DNA from: Labilibacter marinus
GTDB taxonomy: Bacteria; Bacteroidota; Bacteroidia; Bacteroidales; Marinilabiliaceae
Length of the DNA: 64,000 nt
Assembly (NCBI RefSeq): GCF_001659685.2
Contig: NZ_LXYE02000012.1
Span: forward strand, 240,223 to 304,222
Reading direction: 5' to 3'
Part shown: piece after piece, positions 19,746 through 29,553 of the stretch
Position numbering within the stretch: position 1 is the stretch's first letter
How the letters are laid out: each line of letters begins with the position of its first letter
Position numbers and translations under genes: made by a program
Notes under the pieces: generated by a model
Seen by the model: only the letters and a program-made list of their open reading frames with translations
The model's database searches: none
Told to the model about the DNA's origin: nothing

Positions 19746-20423
19746 ATGAAAAGAATAATCCTACTATTAGCAATAATTTTAACTTACTCTTGTACCAATA
19801 ATTCGGCGAGTTTTTCTTTGAAAGAAGATGTTGTTTTAAATGATTATTATACGCAGAAAGAAATTGTTACACTGGAGGAATTAATAAGGTATGCAGACGA
19901 TGCCATGTTAAAAGTAACCGGTGAAAAGGATATTGTTACTGCGTATAGAAGCTACTTTGCTACCTATAGTGCTGCATGGAACGAAAAGAATGGTAGGATG
20001 GATTCTAAGCCTCCAATCCCTGAGCAAGAAAAATATGCTTTCTTAAAAAGTTTAAATCCGGATGTGATTGGTTCAATATGGCGCTTTAATCAATCGCATA
20101 AACTTATTTACGATAAAAGAAGCGATACTACTTTTGTAAACTTTACAGGTATTACTACTTTGGATGAGGTTATGTATGGTTCATTTACGGAGTATTTGAA
20201 GGAGTTAGGTGAGGGAGATGAGTATTATAAAGAATATTCAAAGAGTTTAGAACAAATGGGTGCACTTCCTGCTGCTATAGCTATTTATTATGCTAGAAAT
20301 AATCGTAAGTTTGATTTAGAAGTTCCACATAACAGATTATTTGCAGCCATTTTTGTAATAGGTATTGAGGATAATATTTATACCAAATTGGATAGGTATT
20401 ACGAGACCACAAAAAATGATTGA
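19746..20423 (+). CDS. Hypothetical lipoprotein
   Basis: 225 aa from the ATG at 19746; an upstream TTG frame start at 19680 would bury the signal sequence. The signal MKRIILLLAIILTYSC ends in a lipobox Cys, so it is probably membrane-anchored. The mature part is mixed alpha/beta, acidic, with no family I recognise. It follows the peptidase gene by 82 bp on the same strand and may be co-transcribed. Confidence 0.75.
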   Translation: MKRIILLLAIILTYSCTNNSASFSLKEDVVLNDYYTQKEIVTLEELIRYADDAMLKVTGEKDIVTAYRSYFATYSAAWNEKNGRMDSKPPIPEQEKYAFLKSLNPDVIGSIWRFNQSHKLIYDKRSDTTFVNFTGITTLDEVMYGSFTEYLKELGEGDEYYKEYSKSLEQMGALPAAIAIYYARNNRKFDLEVPHNRLFAAIFVIGIEDNIYTKLDRYYETTKND

Positions 20424-20608
20424 GAATAGATAGTAAAGTGCTACCAACTTATAAGTTAGTCTTCCTGTTTTTAATATTTAGTTATTGTATTAGATGGTAC
20501 AAATCTCAATAGTAATATCGTCATTAATATTGTTTTTAATAGATTCGGTTTGCAGTGTTTCTGCAATTATACTCAGCTTTACATAATGCCTGACGTAGTG
20601 ATAAAAAT

Positions 20609-20641
20609 AAAGGATTTACATGAAAAGCAAGTAAATCCTTT
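20609..20641 (-). terminator. Terminator for the minus-strand DUF1080 gene
   Basis: AAAGGATTTAC (20609-20619) and GTAAATCCTTT (20631-20641) form a perfect 11-bp stem. On the minus strand it is followed by TATTTTTAT, 8 bp after the stop of the gene at 20649. Confidence 0.85.
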
Positions 20642-20648
20642 ATAGTAT

Positions 20649-23486
20649 TTACTTTGAATCAATCTCTGATATACATATATTTTTAAAAGCCACTTTCACC
20701 TCATTTTTCCGATGGATTTGCAACGCAATTTTACCGTTCATACCCACATTATACTTGGTGTGAGTATCATCATCTAAAATGCCAGTGCCATCATAATCAG
20801 TAGTAAGAAGGTCGTTAATGTATACTTTTATTCGCGTTCCATTGGCCACAATGGTCATTCTGTTCCAGGGCCCCCAAGTCTCAGGATTCTCTTCGGTTTT
20901 TAAAAAGTAATCAGGAGTAGCCATGCTTTCGTTTACCCATTCGCCAATAGGCAGATTAGGATAGAGCCAGCGTTTGTTATCGCGCGTTTCGTCCCATATC
21001 ATTCCGCATCGCCAAATGGGTTCGGGCGAAATATCTACTTGTGGACCATCGAGCCAGTTGGCTTTTTCATCGTAATTACTTCTAAACTGAATACCGCTAT
21101 TGCCCTTTGCTCCTTTGCAAATTTTGTATTCTAATCGTAAGATAAAATCATTGTAAGTACTATCGCTCATCAACCACATGTACTCGTGCTCTTTGTCGCC
21201 GACAGAGTTGGCCAGAATGGCTCCATTATCTACCTTAAAATATTCTTTTTGTGCATCTTCTTTCATGGTTTTAACGTGCCAGCCATTTAAATCTTTACCA
21301 TTAAAAAGCGAGGTCCATTGATTATTTTCAATTAATTCAGCTAGAGCAATATCTGCTTTAACATCTTCAGTAATCTTATTCCAATCCATCACTCTTGTTC
21401 GGGCTAGCATTTGAGGTTTGTAATTGGCCGACATTATTTCGGCGTATTGTTTCCAGTGTTCTAATCCTTCTTTTAAAAATACAGAAGCAGGTTTACCTTT
21501 TTGTGGATGACTTTGGATATTAAATTGCAATACTATTCCAGCTCTTATTTTAGCAGCATAGTAATTTCCTAAATGCGCAAACGATTCTATATCATCTATA
21601 GTAGCCTGCATTTCTTTATCGCCAGAAACAGTGTTTAAATGATTGATAATAGCTAAAGTTTGTTTGCTATAATGCTCCAACGAATCAGCCCATTGTATAG
21701 GTGTGATACCTGTTATTGTTTTAAGTTGGATGGATTTGTTTACAAACTCAGGAATGGTTAGAATACCCGAAGCTTCCATGGTTGGGCAGTGGATAAAATC
21801 ATACACTGTATTAAAACCTTTGCGACAGTCAATACAACCTTCTACAGCCCAATGATAATCCCAATCGCGCCAATGAAACTGATTGACTAATGGTACTATT
21901 TTAGAAGATGTCTGCCACGCTTTCAATAACTTTTGCTCATCTAATGAAGGAAATTTAGTGCCCAATACTTTTTCGAAATGCTTATTGCTTAAGGTATTGT
22001 TGTAGCCCAATCGCCCCCAGAGCATAAACTTAAACCAATGCTTCTCTATTTCAAGTTTTCCTGCTAAAGCTTCATTTTTATCGATATGTTCGCGCCCCCA
22101 AACGTAACCATCCGAACCCATATGGTAACCAGCGGTAATCTGCTCAGGAGGCAGGTTCGCTAAAAACTCTCGCACATAATCAGGGTCGCCCCATCGCAAA
22201 TGAAAAATATCGTCGTTACGCAAATTCCACCAGCTTTTCCAACCTTTTTCTTTTAAAACTTCAATGTATTTATTGGCAAAAGGAGGTTTTGTAGAGGAAT
22301 ATAATCTGGCTTTGGCATATTTAAAGCTTAAGGTTAAAGAATCGGGATAATGAGGTGCAAAATCATTTTCTATTTTATCCATTCCGCTTAACCAAACCCG
22401 ATGAATCATTTCTATGTTTCTGTCAGGCTGAATCTCTTTGGCATCTTTTACTCCTTGAGCATAAGTTTTAGCTAGCCATTTTTCACGGTCGTATTCATCA
22501 TCTCGGTCTTCCATGTTTTCACTAGGAGTTACTCCAATTCCGGCTAAATCAGGGTAAGTCAGAATAAATTCTTTTACACAAGCCCGTAAGTATTTAATGC
22601 CTTTTTCATTGTCCTGGTCGTTATTGATTTGGTATTTGCCACCCACATTGCCCAGTTTCTGTTTCTGACCAAAATACCTGGTTTCTGAGGGTGGAGCTAC
22701 GCTATTTAAATTGATGTTCCAGGTGATAAAATATATTTTTATGCCTCTGTTTTTAGCATAAGTCATTACATCTTGCCAAAACTTAATCTTATCATCGATG
22801 CTAATTTCTCGAACTACTTTTAAGTTATCAGCCACAATCTTACTTAAGTTCATGGGGTCACCCCAAACCCCTTCTTTATGAACAGGTTTTATGCTAGGAA
22901 CACAAACATCATTCAGGGCAATTTCTGGATATTCATCTAGTTTAATCATGCTCGGAAATGGGTGAGGATTCCATAGAGTTAGTGTATTGTACCTATAGCG
23001 AGCCATGTCATCAAAAAAAGCAGTCCAAAATTCCATGTTCCACATTTCGTTGATGTTCTTGAGCGCTGCATCGCCCGTGTCATCGTAACTTGGCGTACGG
23101 GCATCGAGGGGGATATTAAATTTAATACCCCTGTTTTTTATAAATGACGTTCCTTTTTTCGATTTAAGCTCATCTATGTTTTGGGTCAGGTTAATCTGTT
23201 CAGCCAACTCAAGTAGTCCATACATTATACCGATTGGAGAGCCTCCTGAAACTTCTGTTTTTTTGCCACAATCGATGACATAATCTTGTGGTTCTAATGC
23301 TGGATTAAGATGAATATTAACTGTTAAATTATTGAGATGTTGTTTTGTGTAAGATTTTTCAACTTCAGTAATGCCAAATTCTATCAAGGGCGAATCCACT
23401 GTTTTAATAATTTTTATAGTTGATTTTTTCTTGGCGTTTAATGTTAACGTTAAAGTCAGGCAAATGAGTAGTAGAGTGTTTTTCAT
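20649..23486 (-). CDS. Secreted glycoside hydrolase-like protein fused to a DUF1080 (3-keto-glycoside hydrolase) domain
   Basis: 945 aa from the ATG at 23486, which directly begins a signal peptide (MKNTLLLICLTLTLTLNAK); the ATG at 23504 adds six residues before it. The first ~120 residues resemble the small N-terminal domain found in GH67/GH20-type enzymes (GSPIGIMYGLLELAEQI). Next comes a large (beta/alpha)8-like region with NRGIKFNIPLDARTPSY and GIGVTPSENM, similar in style to alpha-glucuronidase-related proteins. The last ~220 residues (from WTSLFNGKDLNGWHV) are a DUF1080 beta-jelly-roll, a family tied to 3-keto-disaccharide hydrolysis or lyase chemistry. The substrate is unknown. Single gene with its own terminator. 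Confidence 0.85.
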   Translation of the reverse strand: MKNTLLLICLTLTLTLNAKKKSTIKIIKTVDSPLIEFGITEVEKSYTKQHLNNLTVNIHLNPALEPQDYVIDCGKKTEVSGGSPIGIMYGLLELAEQINLTQNIDELKSKKGTSFIKNRGIKFNIPLDARTPSYDDTGDAALKNINEMWNMEFWTAFFDDMARYRYNTLTLWNPHPFPSMIKLDEYPEIALNDVCVPSIKPVHKEGVWGDPMNLSKIVADNLKVVREISIDDKIKFWQDVMTYAKNRGIKIYFITWNINLNSVAPPSETRYFGQKQKLGNVGGKYQINNDQDNEKGIKYLRACVKEFILTYPDLAGIGVTPSENMEDRDDEYDREKWLAKTYAQGVKDAKEIQPDRNIEMIHRVWLSGMDKIENDFAPHYPDSLTLSFKYAKARLYSSTKPPFANKYIEVLKEKGWKSWWNLRNDDIFHLRWGDPDYVREFLANLPPEQITAGYHMGSDGYVWGREHIDKNEALAGKLEIEKHWFKFMLWGRLGYNNTLSNKHFEKVLGTKFPSLDEQKLLKAWQTSSKIVPLVNQFHWRDWDYHWAVEGCIDCRKGFNTVYDFIHCPTMEASGILTIPEFVNKSIQLKTITGITPIQWADSLEHYSKQTLAIINHLNTVSGDKEMQATIDDIESFAHLGNYYAAKIRAGIVLQFNIQSHPQKGKPASVFLKEGLEHWKQYAEIMSANYKPQMLARTRVMDWNKITEDVKADIALAELIENNQWTSLFNGKDLNGWHVKTMKEDAQKEYFKVDNGAILANSVGDKEHEYMWLMSDSTYNDFILRLEYKICKGAKGNSGIQFRSNYDEKANWLDGPQVDISPEPIWRCGMIWDETRDNKRWLYPNLPIGEWVNESMATPDYFLKTEENPETWGPWNRMTIVANGTRIKVYINDLLTTDYDGTGILDDDTHTKYNVGMNGKIALQIHRKNEVKVAFKNICISEIDSK

Positions 23487-23586
23487 TGATTCAATATTTA
23501 TCACATTAAGCTTATTTTAAAGGAGATTAAAGATATCTTTTTGCCTACTAATAAAGGTGACATTTTCATGTTTTTAAGGGGTTCAT

Positions 23587-25026
23587 TTATCCAACCTTCT
23601 CATAATATTGTTGGTTGGGTAGCTTTTGAATACGTTTTGAGTTGCCTGGTAGTTTAGGGGCTTCATTATTTATCTCAGAAAGGAGTAATTCTAAAAAAGG
23701 TAGCATTCTTTTTAAGCCTCCTGCGTTAATGATAAAATTCCATAAGCCTTCAAATTTTTTCCATCCTCCCTTATAAAACAAATGCTTCATTTGGTGTTTT
23801 ATGGTATCATGAGAAAATGATGCTTTAAAAACATTGTTCCATTTATAAAACTCTTTATAAGCCCAATGATAACCATGCTCCAGTTCTTGATTGCTTAGCT
23901 GTTTTGATTGGTAAACTACATGACGGGTGTCGTACAAATCCCAGTTGTTGGTAATTATTCTACCTTCTTTTTCTAAATTTTGATATAGTCTGGTTCCTGG
24001 GTAAGGAGTAAGAATATGGTATGTGGACGTGGTAATGGCATTATTTACACCCCAATCTACGGTTCGCTTAAACACATCTTTATTATCGTTGTCTAGTCCA
24101 AAAACAAAGCTACCGTTAATCATAATGCCCAAGTCGTGCAGGCGTTTTACGGCTTTCTCGTAATTTAATTTAAGGTTCTGACTTTTATTACTTTGTTGAA
24201 GGTTTTTCGGCGAGAAGGTTTCAAAACCTACAAATACACTCCGTAATCCAGCTTGAGCTGCTTTCTCAATTAAATCGCCTTCTAAAATAGATTTAACTGT
24301 TGCGGCACCCTGAAAAACACGATTCATTCCTCGCATACCCTCAAAAAGTTCAGCGGCTAACTTAGGATTTCCTAGCAAATGGTCATCTAAAAAGTAGAGG
24401 TGTTTTCCTTTAAGTTTAGAAATCTCCGGAAGGATTTCATCAACGCGTTGGGTGTAAAAAGATTTACCTCCTTTAAAAAAGGCATCTTTATAGCAAAAAT
24501 CGCAATGATGCGGACAACCTCTTGACATCACAATAGAATTTGGGACTAAGTATTTTTCGCGTTTAATTAAATCACGACGAATCGGAGGTTGATTTTGAAT
24601 GGTTCTGCCTACAGTAGAGGTGTAAGTGGGTTTTGGTTTTTTTGCTTTAAAGTCCTTAATAAAAGCTGGAAATGTTTGTTCTCCTGGACCAATGAAAATG
24701 GTATCCGCATAAGGCCTTGCCTCATGGGGTAAACTGCTTACATGTAAACCTCCCAAAGCAACGTAAACTCCTTTGTTTTTATATTGTTGAGCGATATTGT
24801 AAGCACGGTATGCATTTGTGATGTATACTTGAATAATAACCAAGTCGGGTAAGTCATCTAGATTCAATTTTTCTACATGCTGGTCTTGTAAGTCTATTTC
24901 ATCATTTTTATCTAAATAAGCAGCTAGCGTTGCCAAACCTAATGGAGGAAATAAAGAATATTTTATAGGTCTGAAAAAAGGACTTTTAGCTTCGGTAAGA
25001 GACGGAAGTATTAATTTTACTTTCAT
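23587..25026 (-). CDS. B12-binding-domain radical SAM protein
   Basis: 479 aa. N-terminal cobalamin-binding-like Rossmann domain (PPLGLATLAAYLD, ALGGLHVSSLPHEA, GPGEQTFP) followed by a radical SAM barrel with the 4Fe-4S motif C171-x3-C175-x2-C178 (SRGCPHHCDFCYK) and then about 120 further residues. Class B-type enzymes of this family methylate, cyclise or rearrange lipids, tetrapyrroles or natural products. It lies 20 bp downstream of the exosortase gene on the same strand, so co-transcription is likely, but a functional link to sorting is only inferred from position. Confidence 0.9.
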   Translation of the reverse strand: MKVKLILPSLTEAKSPFFRPIKYSLFPPLGLATLAAYLDKNDEIDLQDQHVEKLNLDDLPDLVIIQVYITNAYRAYNIAQQYKNKGVYVALGGLHVSSLPHEARPYADTIFIGPGEQTFPAFIKDFKAKKPKPTYTSTVGRTIQNQPPIRRDLIKREKYLVPNSIVMSRGCPHHCDFCYKDAFFKGGKSFYTQRVDEILPEISKLKGKHLYFLDDHLLGNPKLAAELFEGMRGMNRVFQGAATVKSILEGDLIEKAAQAGLRSVFVGFETFSPKNLQQSNKSQNLKLNYEKAVKRLHDLGIMINGSFVFGLDNDNKDVFKRTVDWGVNNAITTSTYHILTPYPGTRLYQNLEKEGRIITNNWDLYDTRHVVYQSKQLSNQELEHGYHWAYKEFYKWNNVFKASFSHDTIKHQMKHLFYKGGWKKFEGLWNFIINAGGLKRMLPFLELLLSEINNEAPKLPGNSKRIQKLPNQQYYEKVG

Positions 25027-25046
25027 AAGTTCTGTATTTATGGTGG

Positions 25047-26459
25047 TTAATTCTTAGTATTTAAGATATTCTGAGCTAATAAGGTCTCAGTCCAATGTTG
25101 AGTGAGAGAAGCATTGTCGCAGGTAACATTAACTACGCTAAAAGCATTTTTACCTTTAACGCTTGCCAAGCGCCATTGTAGCTGACTTGTGGTATTCAAC
25201 TTTCCGTTGCTATACCACCAGCATGAATATAAGGGAGGCTGTCCTGTTTTGTGTAGCTCAAACTGATATACTGTATGCATGCCAATTTTTTTCTCCGTTT
25301 CGTTTTTAATTTTATACCCACTGGCTTTCCAACAGATGAAGGGGTTATGATCGGAACCCAGCATAAAAGCTGGCGGTTTTACATAAACGATGGCCGATTC
25401 GTTTTGTAATTTGATGACACCATCTTTACTTTCTTCTTTATCAAAACCAGTAATACATATTTGGGCTTTTTTAAAATTTGGCTTTAGGCTATTTTCATGT
25501 ATGTTCCAACTTCCTATAATTAATAGTGGAGCTATTGCAAGGCTTAGGTAATGTTGTTCTTTATATTTTACGGTTTTAGTTTTAACGATTTTATAATGAC
25601 GTTTACTTTTGGCACCGATGAATAATAAAGGAATACAACAGTTGACGACAAACATAAGCAAGCCAATTACTTCGTGAAGTGCGGTGCCTGGCATGGCCTT
25701 AAGAAATACTGTAAGAACAATGCGGCTTAGGTTGGCCAATACAATGAGTAAAAAGGCTATCAGAATAACCGAGATTGTAAAATATAACTTCGGACGTCTT
25801 TTTAGTTTAGACGCAAAAAACGATATGGTGAAAATGGCAAATACCAAAGCTGAAGAAATCATATTTAGACCTAAGCATTCTGGAGCAACTGTAAATTCAA
25901 TATTGTTGATGTAAATACAGTTGCCGGATACGCTTAAACTGTCAACTATTGGCTTCAGGATTTCTCCAGCCAAAGCTGTTAGCTTTAATCGCAATGGAAA
26001 ACTAAATATGCTTAACAGGTACTTCACAGCTGGTGTGCATATGACGGCTAAGCCTATGGTTAGGAGGGTAGGCTTGTAAGCAGATATAACTAAGCTAGTG
26101 ATAATGGCCATACATACGCCAAAAAATAACAAGCTATAAACATGGGTAATATAAAATGTAATTAAGATAAGGCAGCTTAAAAAGAACAAAGGCATCACGC
26201 TAGTATATCCTCCCGTTTTGCTTAAGGTAAACGGAAGGATGATAAAGAATAAGATTTGGCTAAATTGTAATCCTCCAAACTCATTAAACTTTGGAATAGC
26301 TAAAATGCACACGCTTATGGCTGCTAAAATACCTAAGTATTGTTTTTTATTTATAGCCGATGCCTTTGTTATTAGTGCTTCTATTCTAAAGAATTTAGTC
26401 ACTTTACCAAGTAGTTGAAAGCAAATGCTTAGTGCTATTATGCGAATAAATTTCATCAT
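25047..26459 (-). CDS. xrtN: Exosortase N (XrtN-type) membrane transpeptidase
   Basis: Multi-TM exosortase, about 470 aa from the tandem ATG at 26459/26456; a longer frame to 26579 runs through the palindromic element and is unlikely. Catalytic residues are visible: C195 in APECLGLN, R246 in NLSRIV and H262 in LHEVIGLL. About 11 TM helices are followed by a ~170-residue extracytoplasmic tail. Exosortases cut C-terminal PEP-CTERM-like anchors and transfer the protein to an envelope acceptor. The adjacent VIT protein, with a VPEP-TM-RFK tail, is the evident and probably only substrate, matching the XrtN/VIT pairing known in Bacteroidota. Confidence 0.9.
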   Translation of the reverse strand: MMKFIRIIALSICFQLLGKVTKFFRIEALITKASAINKKQYLGILAAISVCILAIPKFNEFGGLQFSQILFFIILPFTLSKTGGYTSVMPLFFLSCLILITFYITHVYSLLFFGVCMAIITSLVISAYKPTLLTIGLAVICTPAVKYLLSIFSFPLRLKLTALAGEILKPIVDSLSVSGNCIYINNIEFTVAPECLGLNMISSALVFAIFTISFFASKLKRRPKLYFTISVILIAFLLIVLANLSRIVLTVFLKAMPGTALHEVIGLLMFVVNCCIPLLFIGAKSKRHYKIVKTKTVKYKEQHYLSLAIAPLLIIGSWNIHENSLKPNFKKAQICITGFDKEESKDGVIKLQNESAIVYVKPPAFMLGSDHNPFICWKASGYKIKNETEKKIGMHTVYQFELHKTGQPPLYSCWWYSNGKLNTTSQLQWRLASVKGKNAFSVVNVTCDNASLTQHWTETLLAQNILNTKN

Positions 26460-26507
26460 AATTATTGAATGAATACGATTATTTTTAAGACTATTTAGAG
26501 TCTGTCC

Positions 26508-26640
26508 ATAAAGTCGAACTTTTTCGGAGCTTAAAATATAAAGTTCAAATACAAGGCTTGTGAAGTCATAAAAAAACAAGGAGTTTACTTTTCGTAAATG
26601 ACTGTTTTTATGACAAACATAACGTAGTAGTTGACTTTAT
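26508..26640. repeat. Palindromic intergenic element (MITE-like)
   Basis: Outer arms ATAAAGTCGAACT (26508-26520) and AGTTGACTTTAT (26629-26640) enclose a second inverted repeat GTCATAAAAA (26565-26574) / TTTTTATGAC (26605-26614) with an inner GTTTAC/GTAAAT step. It fills the gap between the VIT and exosortase genes. The left side continues outward as TCTGTCC without a matching partner on the right, suggesting a decayed end. No coding capacity. Confidence 0.6.
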
Positions 26641-26649
26641 AAATAAGCT

Positions 26650-29133
26650 CTATTTGAATCTCCAGTAGACTAAGCACAAAACAGCCCCCAACGTAATTAT
26701 TAAGGCCCATTCGTGTGGTTCAGGTACAGCGCCGGAGTCCTGTAGATTGGCATTTTTAAGACTGTTTTTATTTTCTTTGATGTCAAAGCGTTCGTAGTCG
26801 TGCAGTGTTTCCAAAACGATAAGGCTTGATACAGGAGTAACGATAAAAGCCTCGTTACATAAGTTGTATACAGACTCTGGGATGTCAGCATCTTTAAGCA
26901 TAAATAAATGTCCAGCTTCCTTCATCACCTTATGGTAATTATATATCCTTAGCAAATGAGAGGGTGCTTCCTTATATGAATTTTCTGGGTAATCCTGTAG
27001 TTGTTTTATTGTCATCCCCGACATAGGTATATTGACCGTATTATCTGCATTAATATACGGTTTGAACCAAGTTTCAGGAGTAGGTTCTGAAACCAATTCA
27101 TGCAAGTTTTTATTTTGACAATCTAGAAGTTTAAACTGCTGGAGTGTACTGATGAAAGGTGACTTTTTTCCTTCGAGAACGATGGTCGCAATGGGTGTTG
27201 TTGTTTGCTCTTGTAAAGTTATTAGTTGGTCGTGAAACTTCGAGTTTTTTAATTCGCTTGGAATAGGAGAGTTTTCACTTCCTTTAGTTATAAATAAGGC
27301 TGTTTTAGGGTTTTTAATTTCATAAATCGGAAATAATGAAAATGACTGGTGAAGTGCCTTTTTCGTATATGAAATGTAGTTCTCTGGTTTCAACTGTCTA
27401 AATCCATCATGGTACATAAATACAGGAATGCCTTGTGCAGATTTAATGATGCTTTCAATTTCATTTTTATTCCATGCATGATTAATATCTAAATAAATAG
27501 CAGATGGCTTAAAATTATTGCTTTTATGTTTTATGTCTTGCAATTGGAAACTTTGCTGGTTAAAAGAAAAAGGTGTTTCCGAAAGAGGAAAGACATCTAA
27601 AGAGCAAGTCCAGCTATCCAATGCTTTTCCATCATAAATATACTGTTGAGGAAGTGCTTCTTTAAAACCCCACGGTAAGTTTGTATCTGTCCGTTCACCT
27701 AAAATTTTAACATGAACCATTTCTTTAGCACCTCGGTTGTTGGGGCCTTGTACCTTTGTGCTGTTAAAAACGAGTTGATCGTTCTTTACTGTTAGGGGTG
27801 CGGTTATTCCTATCTTAACTCTTCGAGCCTCTTTTGGGGTACAAGGAAATATTGTAGCAGTCAGTCGATTTCCTTCTTGCCAATGCAATACAACAGGGTC
27901 GCGTCTTTCCTTGCCAACGATGGTTTTGTAAGCATTAGTGGCTTTTTTGCGGGTTGTTAATCGCGATTTTTCTTCTTTACCATTTATCCAAAGCGAAAGC
28001 GATGAGGCTACAGCTCCTTCTGGTAAATAAAAAGTGAATAATGCTTCTTCCTGGCTCCATTCATTTTTACTGCTGTTTTCAATCCATAAGGTTTTTTCCA
28101 TATAAGCCATCCTATATGCAGGATATATTCGAACATCGCTTAGCTCTTTGCTTACTTTGAGGTTTTTGCCCGACCAAAGCTTTTCGTACGTATAATGGCG
28201 ATTATCTGAAATTGAAGATAATATTTGTACCTGTTCTTTGTTACTTAAGTTTAACGCCTGAGTGAATAGAGCTGCAGTCGCAACTAAGGGGTCGTGAACC
28301 CTAACTTCGGAGAATGAACCTTGATTAAAATCAAAACTCCACCATTCATTAAAGCCTTCGTACAAAAAGTTTTGACCAATTATTCTTTCGCTCCAATAGG
28401 GCGATGTACAATTTTTAGCGTAAGATACCCATTCAGGAAAATCGCTTTCTTCACTTAATATTAATTCTTTTTGAGCTTGTTGAATTCCCCTGTTGTGATA
28501 ATTATATATAGAAACGTAAATCAACACGAAAGCTGCAGCTGCACCAAAACCGATACCTACCGTTTTACTATTAATATTAAAGTTTCGGGGGCGGCAAGTA
28601 ATTATCAATGTCCAAATTATTAGCATGGCTGGAATTAGCAGATGCACAGATAAACCTAGAAGAATTAGTCCAATAAATGCAATGGGAGTGTAGGGTAAAA
28701 GTACTATGGCATAATAACCGAATAATAATAATCCGATACCAAGTGTAAAAGATGTGGCATGTTTAACCCATGGTTTAAGTGTTGAATCAATTGCTGCTAA
28801 GCAGAATGCAAATAGAGTTATGGGTAATAAAATTTTAATCCATAAAGGTGTGATGGCAAATACGTGTATATCCTTGTTTAAAGTAAAACAGCTTACCATC
28901 ATTAAGGATAATACAATATGCCAGTTTAGTTTTCGAAGCCCTTTTTTAAACAGTTTAGCTCCTTTGGGCCTATCTGCAAATGATAAAAGAAAATAGACAA
29001 TACCAATTGGGTAGTTTAATAGTGCAGCTCCTTCGAGTGTACTTCTGGTATTAGGTACATAATGAAAAATAACCATGGATATGGCCAGTAAGCAAAAACC
29101 TAAAATTTGGATGGGTGTTAATTTAGTTTTCAT
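26650..29133 (-). CDS. XrtN system VIT domain protein with PEP-CTERM-like sorting tail
   Basis: 827 aa from the ATG at 29133; a longer frame starting at 29166 would be translated through the operator. Residues 1-~215 form about seven TM helices. A VIT (inter-alpha-trypsin-like) domain follows near the middle (SLSLWINGKEEKSRL, ...KERRDPVVLHWQEGNRLTATIFP), then a long region without clear family likeness. The C-terminus GAVPEPHEWALII...VYWRFK has the PEP motif, TM helix and basic end of an exosortase target. It is expressed with the exosortase gene downstream, and the operator at 29153-29169 sits 20 bp before its start. Confidence 0.9.
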   Translation of the reverse strand: MKTKLTPIQILGFCLLAISMVIFHYVPNTRSTLEGAALLNYPIGIVYFLLSFADRPKGAKLFKKGLRKLNWHIVLSLMMVSCFTLNKDIHVFAITPLWIKILLPITLFAFCLAAIDSTLKPWVKHATSFTLGIGLLLFGYYAIVLLPYTPIAFIGLILLGLSVHLLIPAMLIIWTLIITCRPRNFNINSKTVGIGFGAAAAFVLIYVSIYNYHNRGIQQAQKELILSEESDFPEWVSYAKNCTSPYWSERIIGQNFLYEGFNEWWSFDFNQGSFSEVRVHDPLVATAALFTQALNLSNKEQVQILSSISDNRHYTYEKLWSGKNLKVSKELSDVRIYPAYRMAYMEKTLWIENSSKNEWSQEEALFTFYLPEGAVASSLSLWINGKEEKSRLTTRKKATNAYKTIVGKERRDPVVLHWQEGNRLTATIFPCTPKEARRVKIGITAPLTVKNDQLVFNSTKVQGPNNRGAKEMVHVKILGERTDTNLPWGFKEALPQQYIYDGKALDSWTCSLDVFPLSETPFSFNQQSFQLQDIKHKSNNFKPSAIYLDINHAWNKNEIESIIKSAQGIPVFMYHDGFRQLKPENYISYTKKALHQSFSLFPIYEIKNPKTALFITKGSENSPIPSELKNSKFHDQLITLQEQTTTPIATIVLEGKKSPFISTLQQFKLLDCQNKNLHELVSEPTPETWFKPYINADNTVNIPMSGMTIKQLQDYPENSYKEAPSHLLRIYNYHKVMKEAGHLFMLKDADIPESVYNLCNEAFIVTPVSSLIVLETLHDYERFDIKENKNSLKNANLQDSGAVPEPHEWALIITLGAVLCLVYWRFK

Positions 29134-29152
29134 GATATGTTTGTTTAAAAGT

Positions 29153-29169
29153 ACTTTGAAATACAAAGT
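29153..29169. promoter_or_regulatory. Palindromic operator upstream of the VIT gene
   Basis: ACTTTGAAATACAAAGT, two 6-bp half sites ACTTTG/CAAAGT around a 5-bp centre, 20 bp upstream of the VIT start. The identical 17 bp recurs at 30210-30226. It is probably bound by the winged-helix regulator encoded between the two sites. Confidence 0.72.
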
Positions 29170-29255
29170 GTATGTATAAAAATAAAACCAGCTGTATATA
29201 ACTGATTTAATATCTAATAGTTATTGTTGTCAATTTATTGATGGCTGTTCATTGC

Positions 29256-29552
29256 TTACTTCATTCCTTTAATTAAATTATTTAAGCCATCAATATGTTT
29301 CTGAAACGATAATCGTCCTAGTTCGGTGGCTGTGTATGTGGTTTGCGGTTTTCGACCAACAAACTGTTTGTGTACCTCAATGAGTTCGTTCTTTTCCAAC
29401 GCTTTAATGTGGCTTGCCAGGTTACCATCAGATGCTTCGAGATGTTCTTTCAGTGTGTTAAAATCCACACGGTCGTTCACCATTAAAATAGCCATGATAC
29501 CCAAGCGTAACCTGCTCTCAAAAAGCTTGCTTATGTTGTCAATGATACCCAT
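29256..29552 (-). CDS. Small winged-helix transcriptional regulator
   Basis: 98 aa MarR/ArsR-like winged helix without a metal or ligand domain: FESRLRLGIMAILMVNDRVDFNTLKEHLEASDGNLASHIKALEKNELIEVHK (helix-turn-helix) followed by the wing KPQTTYTATELGR. Such one-domain regulators bind palindromes as dimers. The gene lies 1 bp after the membrane protein gene and between two copies of the same palindrome, so it is the obvious candidate to bind them and to control the membrane protein, itself and the VIT/XrtN genes. Confidence 0.9.
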   Translation of the reverse strand: MGIIDNISKLFESRLRLGIMAILMVNDRVDFNTLKEHLEASDGNLASHIKALEKNELIEVHKQFVGRKPQTTYTATELGRLSFQKHIDGLNNLIKGMK

Positions 29553-29553
29553 G

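Noticed and set aside
26460..26579. 40-residue N-terminal extension of the exosortase
   Set aside because: It is translated from the palindromic element and hydrophilic; the tandem ATGs at 26459/26456 start the first TM helix.
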